The notes under the pieces were generated by a model. That model saw only the letters and a program-made list of their open reading frames with translations, was not told the origin of the DNA and searched no databases. Of a stretch of DNA of 64,000 bases, positions 24,683 through 32,875 are shown one piece after another. Every line of letters starts with the position of its first letter. Position 1 is the first letter of the stretch. Source of the DNA: Acidobacteriota bacterium. Its GTDB lineage: Bacteria > Acidobacteriota > Blastocatellia > Pyrinomonadales > Pyrinomonadaceae. The translations under genes were made by a program, and so were the position numbers. The stretch spans positions 3,224,001-3,288,000 of the forward strand of contig CP065000.1 of NCBI GenBank assembly GCA_016700075.1, in the 5' to 3' direction.

Positions 24683-26356
24683 ATGAGATTCTTAACGATC
24701 ATCGCGGTGCTGCTTTTCGCGGCTACTTCGTCATTTGCTCAAAACGCGGACATTCTGCTTCTGAATGGAAAGATCTGGACGGCCGAATCCGCAGACAAAT
24801 TTGTCGAGGCGGCTGCGATCCGCGGTGAGAAAATAATCGCCGCTGGCAGCAACGCCGCTGTCTCGAAACACCGTAGTTCGAATACGAAGGTGATCGATCT
24901 GAAATGGCGATTCGCGATGCCCGGTATCAACGATGCTCATGCTCATTTTTTAAGTGCGTCAATGACCGCGACGCAAGTAGATCTTTCCGAAGCGGCTACA
25001 TTGGAAGAGGCGCAGGCTGCGATCCGCAAGTTTGCCGCAGAGAATCCGAATGCACCTTGGATCACTGGATTCGGTTGGCAGTACGCGATCTTTCCGAATG
25101 CTCGCCTGCCGCTGCGAGGCGACATCGACGCAGTAATTTCAGACAGGCCGGTGTTTTTGTCGGCATACGACGGCCACACGGGATGGGCGAACTCAAAAGC
25201 TCTTGAAATAGCGGGCGTGACAAAAGCCACGGAATTCTCGGGATTCGGTGAGGTTGTCCGCAATGAAAAAGGCGAGCCCACAGGTGTTTTCAAGGAAAGC
25301 GCAATGGGCTTGGTTCGATCAAAGATCCCGCGGCCCACACGAGAACAGCAGATCGAAGCATTAAAACGTGGTTTCAAGAATGCACAGTCCCTAGGCATAA
25401 CGAGTATTCAGAATGCACATGGCGGACAGGGAGAGACCGAACTCTACGCCGATCTGCTGAAGAGTAACGAACTCGGCTTGCGGACACACATAGCATTTAG
25501 TGTAAATCCGCGAACAACGCAGGCAGACATCGACGCGATCGTTGCGGCAGCGAAGAATTTTTCTTCGCCGATGCTTCGCGTTGGGGCCATAAAAATAATG
25601 GTGGACGGCGTGGTTGAATCTTACACGGCAGCGATGTTGGAACCCTACACCAATAGACCCGACACTATGGGCGAACCGTCGTACACGCAGGAACAGCTAA
25701 ACAATGTCGTGCAGATGGCGGACAAGGCCGGGCTGCAGATCTATGTTCATGCGATCGGCGACCGCGGCGTCCGGATGGCATTGGATGCTTTCGAGAACGC
25801 GATACGCGTGAACGGCCGCCGCGATTCTCGATTTCGCATCGAGCATATCGAAACGGTCCAATACGCCGACATAAAGCGATTCAAAGAACTCGGCGTGATC
25901 GCATCGATGCAGCCGATCCATGCCGACCCGGCCACTATAAATGTTTGGTCCGACAATATCGGCGCTGACAGGACAAGCCGGGCGTTTGCGTGGCGGGCAA
26001 TGGAGCAGGCCGGAGTAAAGGTCATATTTTCGAGCGACTTTCCTGCGGCTATCAGCATGAGCCCGTGGCGTGGGCTTCACAGCGCGGTCAATCGTCAGAC
26101 GATCAACGGCTTTCCGGCGAACGGGTGGCTAAAGCAGTGGAGCGTGCCTGTTTCAACGGCCCTTTTTGCCTATACGGCAAATGGTGCGTTCGCGTCGTTC
26201 GAAGAGGGAAAGAAGGGTAAGATCGCAGCGGGAATGTTTGCGGATTTGATCGTTTTGGATCGCAACCCGTTCGAGATAGCGCCTTCTGATCTGTACAGGA
26301 TCAATGTTGAAACCACTATAATCGGCGGCAATCTGGTATTCGAAAAATCGAGATGA
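24683..26356 (+). CDS. secreted YtcJ-like amidohydrolase
   Basis: Metal-dependent hydrolase (557 residues) of the amidohydrolase_3/YtcJ group with a signal peptide (MRFLTIIAVLLFAATSSFA). PGINDAHAHFLSASM holds the HxH metal pair; VHAIGDRGVRMALDAF and RIEHIETVQ provide the other metal histidines, and FSSDFPAAISMSPW the catalytic aspartate. KIAAGMFADLIVLDRNPF is the usual C-terminal strand. The physiological substrate is unknown; family members act on amides, carbamates or imides. The ATG directly follows the terminator of etfA, so translation either begins without a Shine-Dalgarno or the gene has its own leaderless transcript. Confidence 0.85.
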   Translation: MRFLTIIAVLLFAATSSFAQNADILLLNGKIWTAESADKFVEAAAIRGEKIIAAGSNAAVSKHRSSNTKVIDLKWRFAMPGINDAHAHFLSASMTATQVDLSEAATLEEAQAAIRKFAAENPNAPWITGFGWQYAIFPNARLPLRGDIDAVISDRPVFLSAYDGHTGWANSKALEIAGVTKATEFSGFGEVVRNEKGEPTGVFKESAMGLVRSKIPRPTREQQIEALKRGFKNAQSLGITSIQNAHGGQGETELYADLLKSNELGLRTHIAFSVNPRTTQADIDAIVAAAKNFSSPMLRVGAIKIMVDGVVESYTAAMLEPYTNRPDTMGEPSYTQEQLNNVVQMADKAGLQIYVHAIGDRGVRMALDAFENAIRVNGRRDSRFRIEHIETVQYADIKRFKELGVIASMQPIHADPATINVWSDNIGADRTSRAFAWRAMEQAGVKVIFSSDFPAAISMSPWRGLHSAVNRQTINGFPANGWLKQWSVPVSTALFAYTANGAFASFEEGKKGKIAAGMFADLIVLDRNPFEIAPSDLYRINVETTIIGGNLVFEKSR

Positions 26357-26395
26357 TGATCAGCTGGAGGAAGACCCCAAAGACAAGATGAGCCC

Positions 26396-26448
26396 GCGAA
26401 AAACACGAAAAACACGAAATCGTAGTTCTCCTCTTTCGTGTTTTTCGC
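26396..26448. repeat. 15-bp perfect inverted repeat between convergent genes
   Basis: GCGAAAAACACGAAA (26396-26410) and TTTCGTGTTTTTCGC (26434-26448) are exact inverse copies, and AACACGAAA is repeated once more inside. It lies between two convergent genes and could terminate both, but the repetitive AAAACACGAAA wording is typical of a dispersed extragenic palindrome family. Confidence 0.75.
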
Positions 26449-26469
26449 GTATTTGGCAGGAATTGTGCC

Positions 26470-27819
26470 CTAGACTGATGCGGTTATCGCGGCGTCGAAA
26501 ATTTCAAGTGCGACGTCAACGTTCTCCTTGGTCAAAACAAGCGGCGGCGACCAGCGTATCGTGCTTGTCCCGCAGCCGAGGATTATGAGGCCGCGTTCGT
26601 AGCAGGCGTATTCGATGCGATCGCGAAGTTCGGCATCGGGTGAACCGTCATCTTTCACGAATTCCACGCCAAGCATTAGCCCGAGTCCGCGGACATCGCC
26701 AATGCAGTCGTGCTTTTCTTTTAGCCGGTTCAAACCTGCTTCGAGGTATGCACCGACCTCGCGAGAGTTTTCAACCAGGCCGCCTTCCAGTAGTTCAATG
26801 GTCTTCAGAGCGGCCGCAAGTGCGACAGGATTGCCGCCGAACGTCGATGCGTGTGCTCCTTTGTGCCAATCCATAATATCGGCACGAGCGACGCAAGCTC
26901 CGACGGGCATGCCCGAACCCAAGCCTTTTGCAAGACACATGATGTCGGCCTTGACGCCCTCGTGATGATCGAGAGCGAACATCTTGCCCGTGCGGCCCAT
27001 GCCGGACTGCACCTCATCGATGATCAGCATTATGCCGTGTTCATCACAGATGCGGCGGATCTCGCGGACGACCTCGGGCGGTGCGGGAACGTAGCCGCCT
27101 TCGCCCTGCACGACCTCCAGAATGATGCCGGCGACCTCTTGGGGCGGCGTCGTCGTGTTGAACAAGGTGTTCTTGATCCAGTCGGTCGTGCCCATGCAGC
27201 ACGAGCCGTCGCCGCACTTTCCTTTATTGAACGGACAGCGGAAGCAGTTCGGATACGGCACATGGACCACGTCCAACGCCTGCCGCATAAAACCGAGCCG
27301 CTGTGCTTTCTTGGACGAGGTCAACGAAAGTGCACCGAGCGTGCGGCCGTGGAATGAGCCGAAAAATGAGATGAATTTCTGGCGGCGTGTGTGATACATC
27401 GCAAGCTTTAATGCCGTTTCGATGGCCTCGGCACCGCTGTTCGCGAAGTGCGTCTTTGTAGGGCCATCGATCGGGACGATCTCGTTCAGCTTCTTGCCGA
27501 GTTCCGGCATGTGGCGATAATAGTAATCAGTTCCGCAGAGGTGAATGAGTTCGGCGGCCTGCTTTTGGATCGCGGCAACGATCTCAGGGTGGCAATGGCC
27601 GGTCGAGCAGACGGCGACGCCGGCGTTGCAGTCGAGAAAAACGTTTCCGTCAGGATCGGTGATCCACACGCCTTCTGCACTTTCAGCGACTAGTTTGTAA
27701 TCGGGACGCGGATAGCTCGGCGTGACGAACTGAGCATCTGCGTTGATGATCTCAAGCGACTGTGGGCCGGGCAGTTCGGTCTTGATGATCGGTCTTTTCA
27801 ATTCCTGTGTTGGCATCAT
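26470..27819 (-). CDS. class III (acetylornithine/GABA-type) aminotransferase
   Basis: PLP-dependent aminotransferase, 449 residues, of the subgroup III that includes acetylornithine, GABA and ornithine aminotransferases. GHCHPEIVAAIQKQAAELIH and HFANSGAEAIETALKLA bind the cofactor phosphate, LIIDEVQSGMGRTGKM carries the aspartate that contacts the pyridine nitrogen, CLAKGLGSGMPVGA the Schiff-base lysine, and STFGGNPVALAAAL the dimer contact. A cysteine-rich insertion (NCFRCPFNKGKCGDGSCC) occurs near residue 190; related short Cys insertions occur in some thermophile enzymes. GAAGGAG stands nine bases before the ATG at 27819. It is preceded by a long leader with several hairpins. The substrate is uncertain. 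Confidence 0.85.
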   Translation of the reverse strand: MMPTQELKRPIIKTELPGPQSLEIINADAQFVTPSYPRPDYKLVAESAEGVWITDPDGNVFLDCNAGVAVCSTGHCHPEIVAAIQKQAAELIHLCGTDYYYRHMPELGKKLNEIVPIDGPTKTHFANSGAEAIETALKLAMYHTRRQKFISFFGSFHGRTLGALSLTSSKKAQRLGFMRQALDVVHVPYPNCFRCPFNKGKCGDGSCCMGTTDWIKNTLFNTTTPPQEVAGIILEVVQGEGGYVPAPPEVVREIRRICDEHGIMLIIDEVQSGMGRTGKMFALDHHEGVKADIMCLAKGLGSGMPVGACVARADIMDWHKGAHASTFGGNPVALAAALKTIELLEGGLVENSREVGAYLEAGLNRLKEKHDCIGDVRGLGLMLGVEFVKDDGSPDAELRDRIEYACYERGLIILGCGTSTIRWSPPLVLTKENVDVALEIFDAAITASV

Positions 27820-27848
27820 AACTATAACTCCTTCAAACAGTTAAGCAA

Positions 27849-27979
27849 GCGGTTTAAAACCGCACAAAGAACAACGGACGGCTCTCGCGGCCGTCGGCTT
27901 AACGGGAATGATGCGGTCTAGTCGCCGCCGAAAAGGTGGGCACGCTGCCATGAAGGCCTAAGTTTTGCAATGCAGCGTG
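27849..27979 (-). promoter_or_regulatory. structured 5' leader of the aminotransferase gene
   Basis: In the 214-base gap upstream of the aminotransferase three perfect stems can be drawn on the minus strand: 8 bp (27972-27979 with 27941-27948, 23-base loop), 6 bp (27890-27895 with 27877-27882, loop of 7) and 6-7 bp (GCGGTT / AACCGC, 27849-27863). An extended -10 promoter lies upstream, so a transcribed leader of about 180 bases is likely. I recognise no known riboswitch class. Confidence 0.45.
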
Positions 27980-28003
27980 GCGTCATATCCTCTGAATGCA
28001 GAA

Positions 28004-28012
28004 AGTATAGCA
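28004..28012 (-). promoter_or_regulatory. extended -10 promoter for the aminotransferase
   Basis: Minus strand reads TGCTATACT, an extended -10 box (TGnTATAnT). The -35 region is poor, as is usual for extended -10 promoters. Transcription would begin around 27997. Confidence 0.5.
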
Positions 28013-28033
28013 GAAATCGCGGAAGCGGAAAAA

Positions 28034-30031
28034 TCAGAGCAGATTTACCTTCCTTAATATCTCCTGAAATTTGGGATCGTCGCGGATGATGTCATATCGA
28101 GGATCGACCTTCATTTGAAGCAGGCGTTCATCGCCGGATTCGTAGAGTTCATCTAATGTTCGATGGAGCTTCTCGGTTTCGCCAAGGTGAGCGTATGTTG
28201 CAACCAGACCGGACCAAACATTGCGTTTGCCTTTCATCTCCTCAAGCCTTGCGGCTGCTTCCAACGCCTTTTCGCGGTTGCCGGATGCAGCGTAAGCATA
28301 TCCCAATACGACATAGACGCGAGAAGGTTTAAGGCCGCGAGCCTCGATATCTCTTGCCCCGGACTCAAGTAGTGGGATCGCCGTATTAAAACGGAGGCAC
28401 ATTGCCTCATACTCACCTTGGGTCAGAGCACGCCGCGCAGGGTCGCCGACAAAATCGAGCACCTTCGGCATATAGCTGAGGGCTTTATCGAACTCTTTTC
28501 TCCTTATGAAAAGCTGCACCATTTCTGAGTGTGCGGTGGAGTTTGCCGGGTCTATTGCTAAGGCTCGTTCGATGTGGCGTTGTGAGCTATCGAGGTCTCC
28601 CTGGAGTGCATAATTGATATTTAGCCAAAGATTTGCAAGCAGGTGGTTTGGATTCAGTTCAAGAGCACGTTTGAACGAGCGATCTGCCTCAACAAAATTA
28701 TGGTCATATTTTTGATAGACCCAGCCGAGGGCGAGGTGGGCTTCGGGAAGGTCGGGATTCTCACCGAGAGCCTTAAGAGCCAACTCTCTGGCCATAGGAT
28801 AGCCGACATTGCGTTTATGAGTGCCCGAGCTTGTTTGGAGATTTATCACATTGGCCAATTCCGCAGTTGCGGATGTAAATGTGGGATCGATCTCCAGAGC
28901 TGCTTGAAAATATCCCCGTGCCTTTTTCAATGAGTCATCAAAATCCACCGCCCGCTGGTCAAAGAAATAGCGGCCGCGGAGGTAGTTGTCGTATGCTTCG
29001 GCGCTCGATGTCGAGAGTTTTGTAAGTTCGGTTTTCGTTTCTCGCGGCTGCAACTCGATCAGCCGTGCAAGCAAATTCTCGGCTATCTGATCCTGGAGTG
29101 CGATCAGCCGGTCGGACGTCCCGTCGAATTTTGCGGACCATATTTGATCGCCCGTCCGCACTAAGATCAATTGCACGGTCGCACGCAGCTTGCCATTTTC
29201 GGTCTGCAGCCTGCCGTCGAGGACAGCGTCAACATTCAACTTGCGGCCAATTTCGACCGCGTCTTCGCTACTGTCGGTGAAATTCACGATGGAATTTGTA
29301 GGACGGATAAGCACATGCGATAGATTTCCGAGCCTTGTAATGACGGCGTCGGCGATCCGAAGTCTAAGTTCGCGATCGTCAGAGGTTTTGGAGAACGATC
29401 TGAATGGCAGCACCGCGATCGAGCCGATACTTTCTGTTGATGACGGCGACAACGAACGCCAAACGGCGAATGACGCAATGGCCAGGATCGCGACGCCAAG
29501 GATCGCAACGGCCACACGTTTATTGGCCGAGAGCATCTGGCGGTGAGGGGTGGTGAGTGAAGTTCCTTCAGGCTCGACGAGGCGGAGTGACGATGAGCTT
29601 ATTGGCCCGATCTTGTCCCGAACTTCAACCGTCTGCGATAGATCGTCGTTCCCGGCGGCCTCGCCAACAAACGGCAGAACTACACCGGGCTTAAGCGTCT
29701 CGACATGCGGTACAAACCTGAAACCGCGACGCGGAACGGTTTTGATGAACTCCGTCTCCGGGACGATCGTAGCGAGGGCTTTTCTAAGTTGGGAAATTGT
29801 GTAATAAAGGGCGCTTTCCTCAACAAAAGTGTCTTTCCATAACTCGTCGATAAGTTCGTCTTTGGTGATCAGCCTGCCATGATTTGAGACTAGATACGAG
29901 AGACAATGTGCGACCTTTGGTGCGAGTTCGACCAATCGTCCGTCATGGAAAAGATTTCCCGCAGTCGGCTCAAAAATGAATCCGCTGAAGGCATAAACCG
30001 CTGAACTCTGCTTTTCCTCAGGATTCCACAT
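28034..30031 (-). CDS. membrane-anchored winged-helix regulator with TolB/FlgO-like domain and TPR repeats
   Basis: One-component regulator of 665 residues in the CadC/ToxR style. Residues 10-105 form an OmpR-type winged helix (LAPKVAHCLSYLVSNHGRL, DELIDELWKD, YYTISQLRKAL, FIKTVPRRGFRFVP). A single transmembrane helix lies near 172-192. After it comes a TolB-N/FlgO-like domain (GSIAVLPFRSF, LNVDAVLDGRLQ, GDQIWSAKFDG), then seven or so TPR-like repeats to the C-terminus. The layout means DNA binding in the cytoplasm and sensing outside it. It is divergent from the 718-residue secreted protein; direct repeats TTTCCTCA in the gap suggest it controls itself and that gene. A decayed copy of its 5' end lies at 32.7 kb. 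Confidence 0.85.
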   Translation of the reverse strand: MWNPEEKQSSAVYAFSGFIFEPTAGNLFHDGRLVELAPKVAHCLSYLVSNHGRLITKDELIDELWKDTFVEESALYYTISQLRKALATIVPETEFIKTVPRRGFRFVPHVETLKPGVVLPFVGEAAGNDDLSQTVEVRDKIGPISSSSLRLVEPEGTSLTTPHRQMLSANKRVAVAILGVAILAIASFAVWRSLSPSSTESIGSIAVLPFRSFSKTSDDRELRLRIADAVITRLGNLSHVLIRPTNSIVNFTDSSEDAVEIGRKLNVDAVLDGRLQTENGKLRATVQLILVRTGDQIWSAKFDGTSDRLIALQDQIAENLLARLIELQPRETKTELTKLSTSSAEAYDNYLRGRYFFDQRAVDFDDSLKKARGYFQAALEIDPTFTSATAELANVINLQTSSGTHKRNVGYPMARELALKALGENPDLPEAHLALGWVYQKYDHNFVEADRSFKRALELNPNHLLANLWLNINYALQGDLDSSQRHIERALAIDPANSTAHSEMVQLFIRRKEFDKALSYMPKVLDFVGDPARRALTQGEYEAMCLRFNTAIPLLESGARDIEARGLKPSRVYVVLGYAYAASGNREKALEAAARLEEMKGKRNVWSGLVATYAHLGETEKLHRTLDELYESGDERLLQMKVDPRYDIIRDDPKFQEILRKVNLL

Positions 30032-30036
30032 AAATG

Positions 30037-30062
30037 CTCAGAGTTTCCTCAGACTTTCCTCA
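30037..30062. promoter_or_regulatory. phased direct repeats, candidate operator A
   Basis: TTTCCTCA occurs at 30044-30051 and 30055-30062, 11 bp apart, with a third partial unit CTCAGA at 30037 in the same phase and another TTTCCTCA at 30013-30020 inside the first codons of the regulator. Tandem repeats one helical turn apart are the usual binding site form of OmpR-type winged-helix dimers. The same array is kept at 32725-32750. Confidence 0.6.
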
Positions 30063-30166
30063 AGACTCGAAACGGCATTTTCCAGATAATACCAGCACCT
30101 AAGTTTTTTTGAAACACAATTTTTTGATTCCGGCGAACTCGCCGCGGGAACTGAGAGGAACAGATC

Positions 30167-32323
30167 ATGACAATGAATCGATCCATATTATCTACATTGG
30201 CCGTGGGCTTGATCACTTTTGCTTTAATTTACGGTTTTACCAGAGCATTTGCATTGGATCTGGGTACTCTGTTCGGTTCGCCGACGGTGATCGCAGAGGT
30301 CGAACCGAACGGTACGCTTGTAGAGGCGGACGCCGCGCTTCCGATCATAACCAGTTCGACTGATATCACCGGTGCGATCACGCCGACCGGAGATCTTGAT
30401 ATTTTCAGGCTCTCGGTCGCGGTACAAACCGTAGTTAATTTTGAGGTTTTTGATTCGAGTGGAACGGATTGCACTTCGGCCAATATTCCCGCCTCGACCA
30501 CATTGACGCTTTTAGATTCCGCCGGGACGACGTTGAAATCCGATACAACCTCAGGAATTGGAGTTTGTTCCTCACTAAATGTTCCTCTCGCTCCAGGAAC
30601 TTACTACATTCGGTTGAACAAAACTACGGCCGGTACGATCGCAGCTTATGTTCTCAAAATTCATTATCTGGTCGATCAAGGCAGCGAGACCGAACCAAAT
30701 GACTCAATAGCAACCGCAAATCCGCTGCCATCTATCCCGGAGCAGTTCATTTTCGGCGATCGTCAGGTCATCAGTGACTCTGACTTCTATGCAGTCACCT
30801 TGTCTGAAACATCTTCGTTAAGGATCGAGACGGTCGAAGGGGATAATACGGAAACTTGCGAATCAAATGGCATCGATAGTTTTATCCGACTATTTAATTC
30901 GTCGGGTGTCTTGTTGGTATCAGATGACGACGATGGACGAGGATTATGTTCACAGATCGACGGCCGGGGTGCAGTGCCGGTCGATGCGGCCGCTAAAAAC
31001 CTTGCGCCCGGAACCTACTTTATCCAGGTGAATGGGTCGGGATTTTGTTCGGGTGCCGCTTGCCAGTTCAACTACCGTTTGGTTGTGCAATCGGTTCCTG
31101 CGGCGACTCCATCACCGTCACCAACCCCGACGCCTACGCCGACACCGAGTCCGACACCTATAACAGAGGTGCAGTTTTCGGCGGCGAGTTATATTGATGA
31201 TGAATCGCAGACCGCTGTTATTACGGTGACGCGGACCGGCAGTCTGGCCGGCACGTCGAGTGTGGATGTTGTATTGACGGATGGCACGGCGACGGGCGGG
31301 GCGACTTGTTCGAGCGGTGTGGATTATGTCTATACGGGGCCTGTGACGCTGAATTTTGCTGTTAGCAGTGCGTCGCAGTTCTTCAACGTCCCGCTGTGTG
31401 GCGATCTGATAGACGAGGGCAGTGAGACGGTGAATCTGTCGCTGACGGACAACGTCGGTGCGGATATAGGCAGTCCTGATACGGCTGTGCTGCTGATCAA
31501 CGACACTGCCTCGCAGTTTCGCAACGCGGCGGCGATTGATATGTTTCTTGGAAATTCGGCGAATCCGTATCCTTCGACCATCAACGTCTCGGGCGGACCG
31601 ACGGCTATCGGCTCGATGCGTGTCACGCTATACGACGTATCGCACTTCTTCCCCGACCACATCGACATACTGCTTGTAGGCCCAAATGGTGCGAAATACG
31701 TGCTGATGGGAGACACGGGCGGGCCATTTGGGATAGATGTCGATTCGCCTGTGACGCTGAGTTTTACGGACGTTGCCGCGGCGGTTTTGCCTGATTCAGA
31801 CCCGCTTACGACGGGCACATTCAAACCGACCTCGTGCGAGACGCCCGTTTCGAATTTCCCGTCACCTGCTCCCGTTGGGCCATACTTAGAACCGGGCTGC
31901 GTGGTCGCAAGACCGATCGGGCAGACGTTGTTTGGTGCATTCGGCCTGTCAAACCCGATGGGCGACTGGCATCTATACGTCCGAGACGACAACGGCAACC
32001 CGCTAATGGTGACAGCGATCGGCTCAATCGCCGGTGGCTGGGGAATCGAGTTCCTTCCTCCGACCGCCGCGGGTGTCGATGTATCGGGGCGTGTTCTCGC
32101 TCCGGACGGACGCGGATTGCGTAATGCCACAGTGACGATGACGGACTCGAACGGCATCATGCGGTCTGTGGTCACGTCCTCGTTCGGTTACTACAAGTTC
32201 GAGGGCGTGCCTGTGGGGGATTCGTTCGTTATTAGCGTTAACTCGCGCAACTACCGCTTCGTGCCGAGAGTCGTGGTCGTTACAGACACGCTGACGGATG
32301 TGGATTTTGTTGGGCTGGAGTGA
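30167..32323 (+). CDS. secreted modular protein (PPC-like, Calx-beta, P-domain-like, CarboxypepD_reg)
   Basis: Protein of 718 residues with an N-terminal signal/anchor (ILSTLAVGLITFALIYGF). Two PPC/DVUA0089-like beta-sandwiches follow (about 45-170, EVEPNG; and 174-305, ETEPNDSIATANPLP), then a Pro/Thr/Ser linker (312-332), a Calx-beta domain (334-449, ASYIDDESQTAVITV, DEGSETVNLSL), a proprotein-convertase P-like domain (452-630, DHIDILLVGPNGAKYVLMGD, GDWHLYVRDDNG) and a CarboxypepD_reg domain (634-718). No enzyme domain is seen, so an adhesive or matrix role is inferred. GAGAGGAA lies seven bases before the ATG. The last ~85 residues are almost the same as those of the 2866-residue protein downstream. 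Confidence 0.8.
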   Translation: MTMNRSILSTLAVGLITFALIYGFTRAFALDLGTLFGSPTVIAEVEPNGTLVEADAALPIITSSTDITGAITPTGDLDIFRLSVAVQTVVNFEVFDSSGTDCTSANIPASTTLTLLDSAGTTLKSDTTSGIGVCSSLNVPLAPGTYYIRLNKTTAGTIAAYVLKIHYLVDQGSETEPNDSIATANPLPSIPEQFIFGDRQVISDSDFYAVTLSETSSLRIETVEGDNTETCESNGIDSFIRLFNSSGVLLVSDDDDGRGLCSQIDGRGAVPVDAAAKNLAPGTYFIQVNGSGFCSGAACQFNYRLVVQSVPAATPSPSPTPTPTPTPSPTPITEVQFSAASYIDDESQTAVITVTRTGSLAGTSSVDVVLTDGTATGGATCSSGVDYVYTGPVTLNFAVSSASQFFNVPLCGDLIDEGSETVNLSLTDNVGADIGSPDTAVLLINDTASQFRNAAAIDMFLGNSANPYPSTINVSGGPTAIGSMRVTLYDVSHFFPDHIDILLVGPNGAKYVLMGDTGGPFGIDVDSPVTLSFTDVAAAVLPDSDPLTTGTFKPTSCETPVSNFPSPAPVGPYLEPGCVVARPIGQTLFGAFGLSNPMGDWHLYVRDDNGNPLMVTAIGSIAGGWGIEFLPPTAAGVDVSGRVLAPDGRGLRNATVTMTDSNGIMRSVVTSSFGYYKFEGVPVGDSFVISVNSRNYRFVPRVVVVTDTLTDVDFVGLE

Positions 32324-32324
32324 G

Positions 32325-32362
32325 TTGAGAGTGGAGAGTTGGGAGTAGAGAGTTGAGAGTGC
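32325..32362. repeat. short tandem repeat GAGAGTT/GAGAGTG
   Basis: About five imperfect units of 7-11 bases built on GAGAGTTG, immediately after the stop codon of the 718-residue protein. It looks like a slippage-prone simple repeat. Confidence 0.6.
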
Positions 32363-32419
32363 AAGAATGCACGGCGGTCGGGTTGTACCCGACCGTAAGA
32401 TGCAACTACTAAATCCCCA

Positions 32420-32450
32420 CTCGCAGGCACAGCCTGCGAGCGATTTTTTT
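32420..32450 (+). terminator. intrinsic terminator after the 718-residue secreted protein gene
   Basis: Perfect 9-bp stem CTCGCAGGC / GCCTGCGAG with a 3-base loop, followed three bases later by seven T. Two more hairpins flank it: GTCGGGT / ACCCGAC just upstream and GGTTAGGC / GCCTAACC just downstream. Confidence 0.85.
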
Positions 32451-32629
32451 ATTGCGACCAACGCCGGTTAGGCAAGCCTAACCGCGGTGCGTTAGCGGCA
32501 AGCCGCCGGTTGTGAAATGCAGCGGTTCGCTATCGCCGTTGCTGAAGTGTGGGCATTTTGCGACTTCGTTTTGCGGGTTATTGCGACGCTGGTTGCGGAT
32601 GCGTGATGGATAGGTGGTCGATCGGTCAT

Positions 32630-32719
32630 CCGGTGTGAAATATATGTGGAATTTGGCTTAAAAATGCTGCCGCGGAAGTAATTATGCTTTGAACTCTGAA
32701 TTTCCTCAGGATTCAACAT
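32630..32719 (-). pseudogene. 5' stub of a second winged-helix/TPR regulator
   Basis: The minus-strand start at 32719 encodes about 30 residues that align with the start of the intact regulator at 28034-30031: both begin M-x-NPEE-x-QSS, then Y-x-F-x-G-x-IF-x-P. After that the similarity ends and the frame runs on through unrelated low-complexity sequence to a stop at 32492. No DNA-binding helix remains. It is divergent from the giant surface protein just as the intact copy is divergent from the 718-residue protein, so it is best read as the remnant of a duplicated regulator. Exact deletion limits cannot be set from one sequence. Confidence 0.7.
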
Positions 32720-32724
32720 AAATA

Positions 32725-32750
32725 CTCAGAGTTTCCTCACCGTTTCCTCA
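32725..32750. promoter_or_regulatory. phased direct repeats, candidate operator B
   Basis: TTTCCTCA at 32732-32739 and 32743-32750, 11 bp apart, with CTCAGA at 32725 and another TTTCCTCA at 32701-32708. The spacing and the order of the units match operator A at 30037-30062, although the regulator gene beside it has decayed. Confidence 0.6.
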
Positions 32751-32875
32751 AGACTTATCGGCTTTGCAAATCAGATAATCGCAGCAAATGGGGGGATATC
32801 CCAACATTATTGATTTTCGACATTTCGAATGCCCCTCGGGCAGCAACAGCAAGCACAGTTTACAGGGGAGTAATA

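Noticed and set aside
31330..32175. Long minus-strand frame (281 codons) opposite the 718-residue protein
   Set aside because: A shadow caused by codon bias; the forward protein has clear Calx-beta and P-like domains.
32024..32461. Open minus-strand frame of 145 codons over the end of the 718-residue protein gene
   Set aside because: It overlaps a well-supported coding region and the terminator, and the encoded protein is low in complexity and basic without family features.
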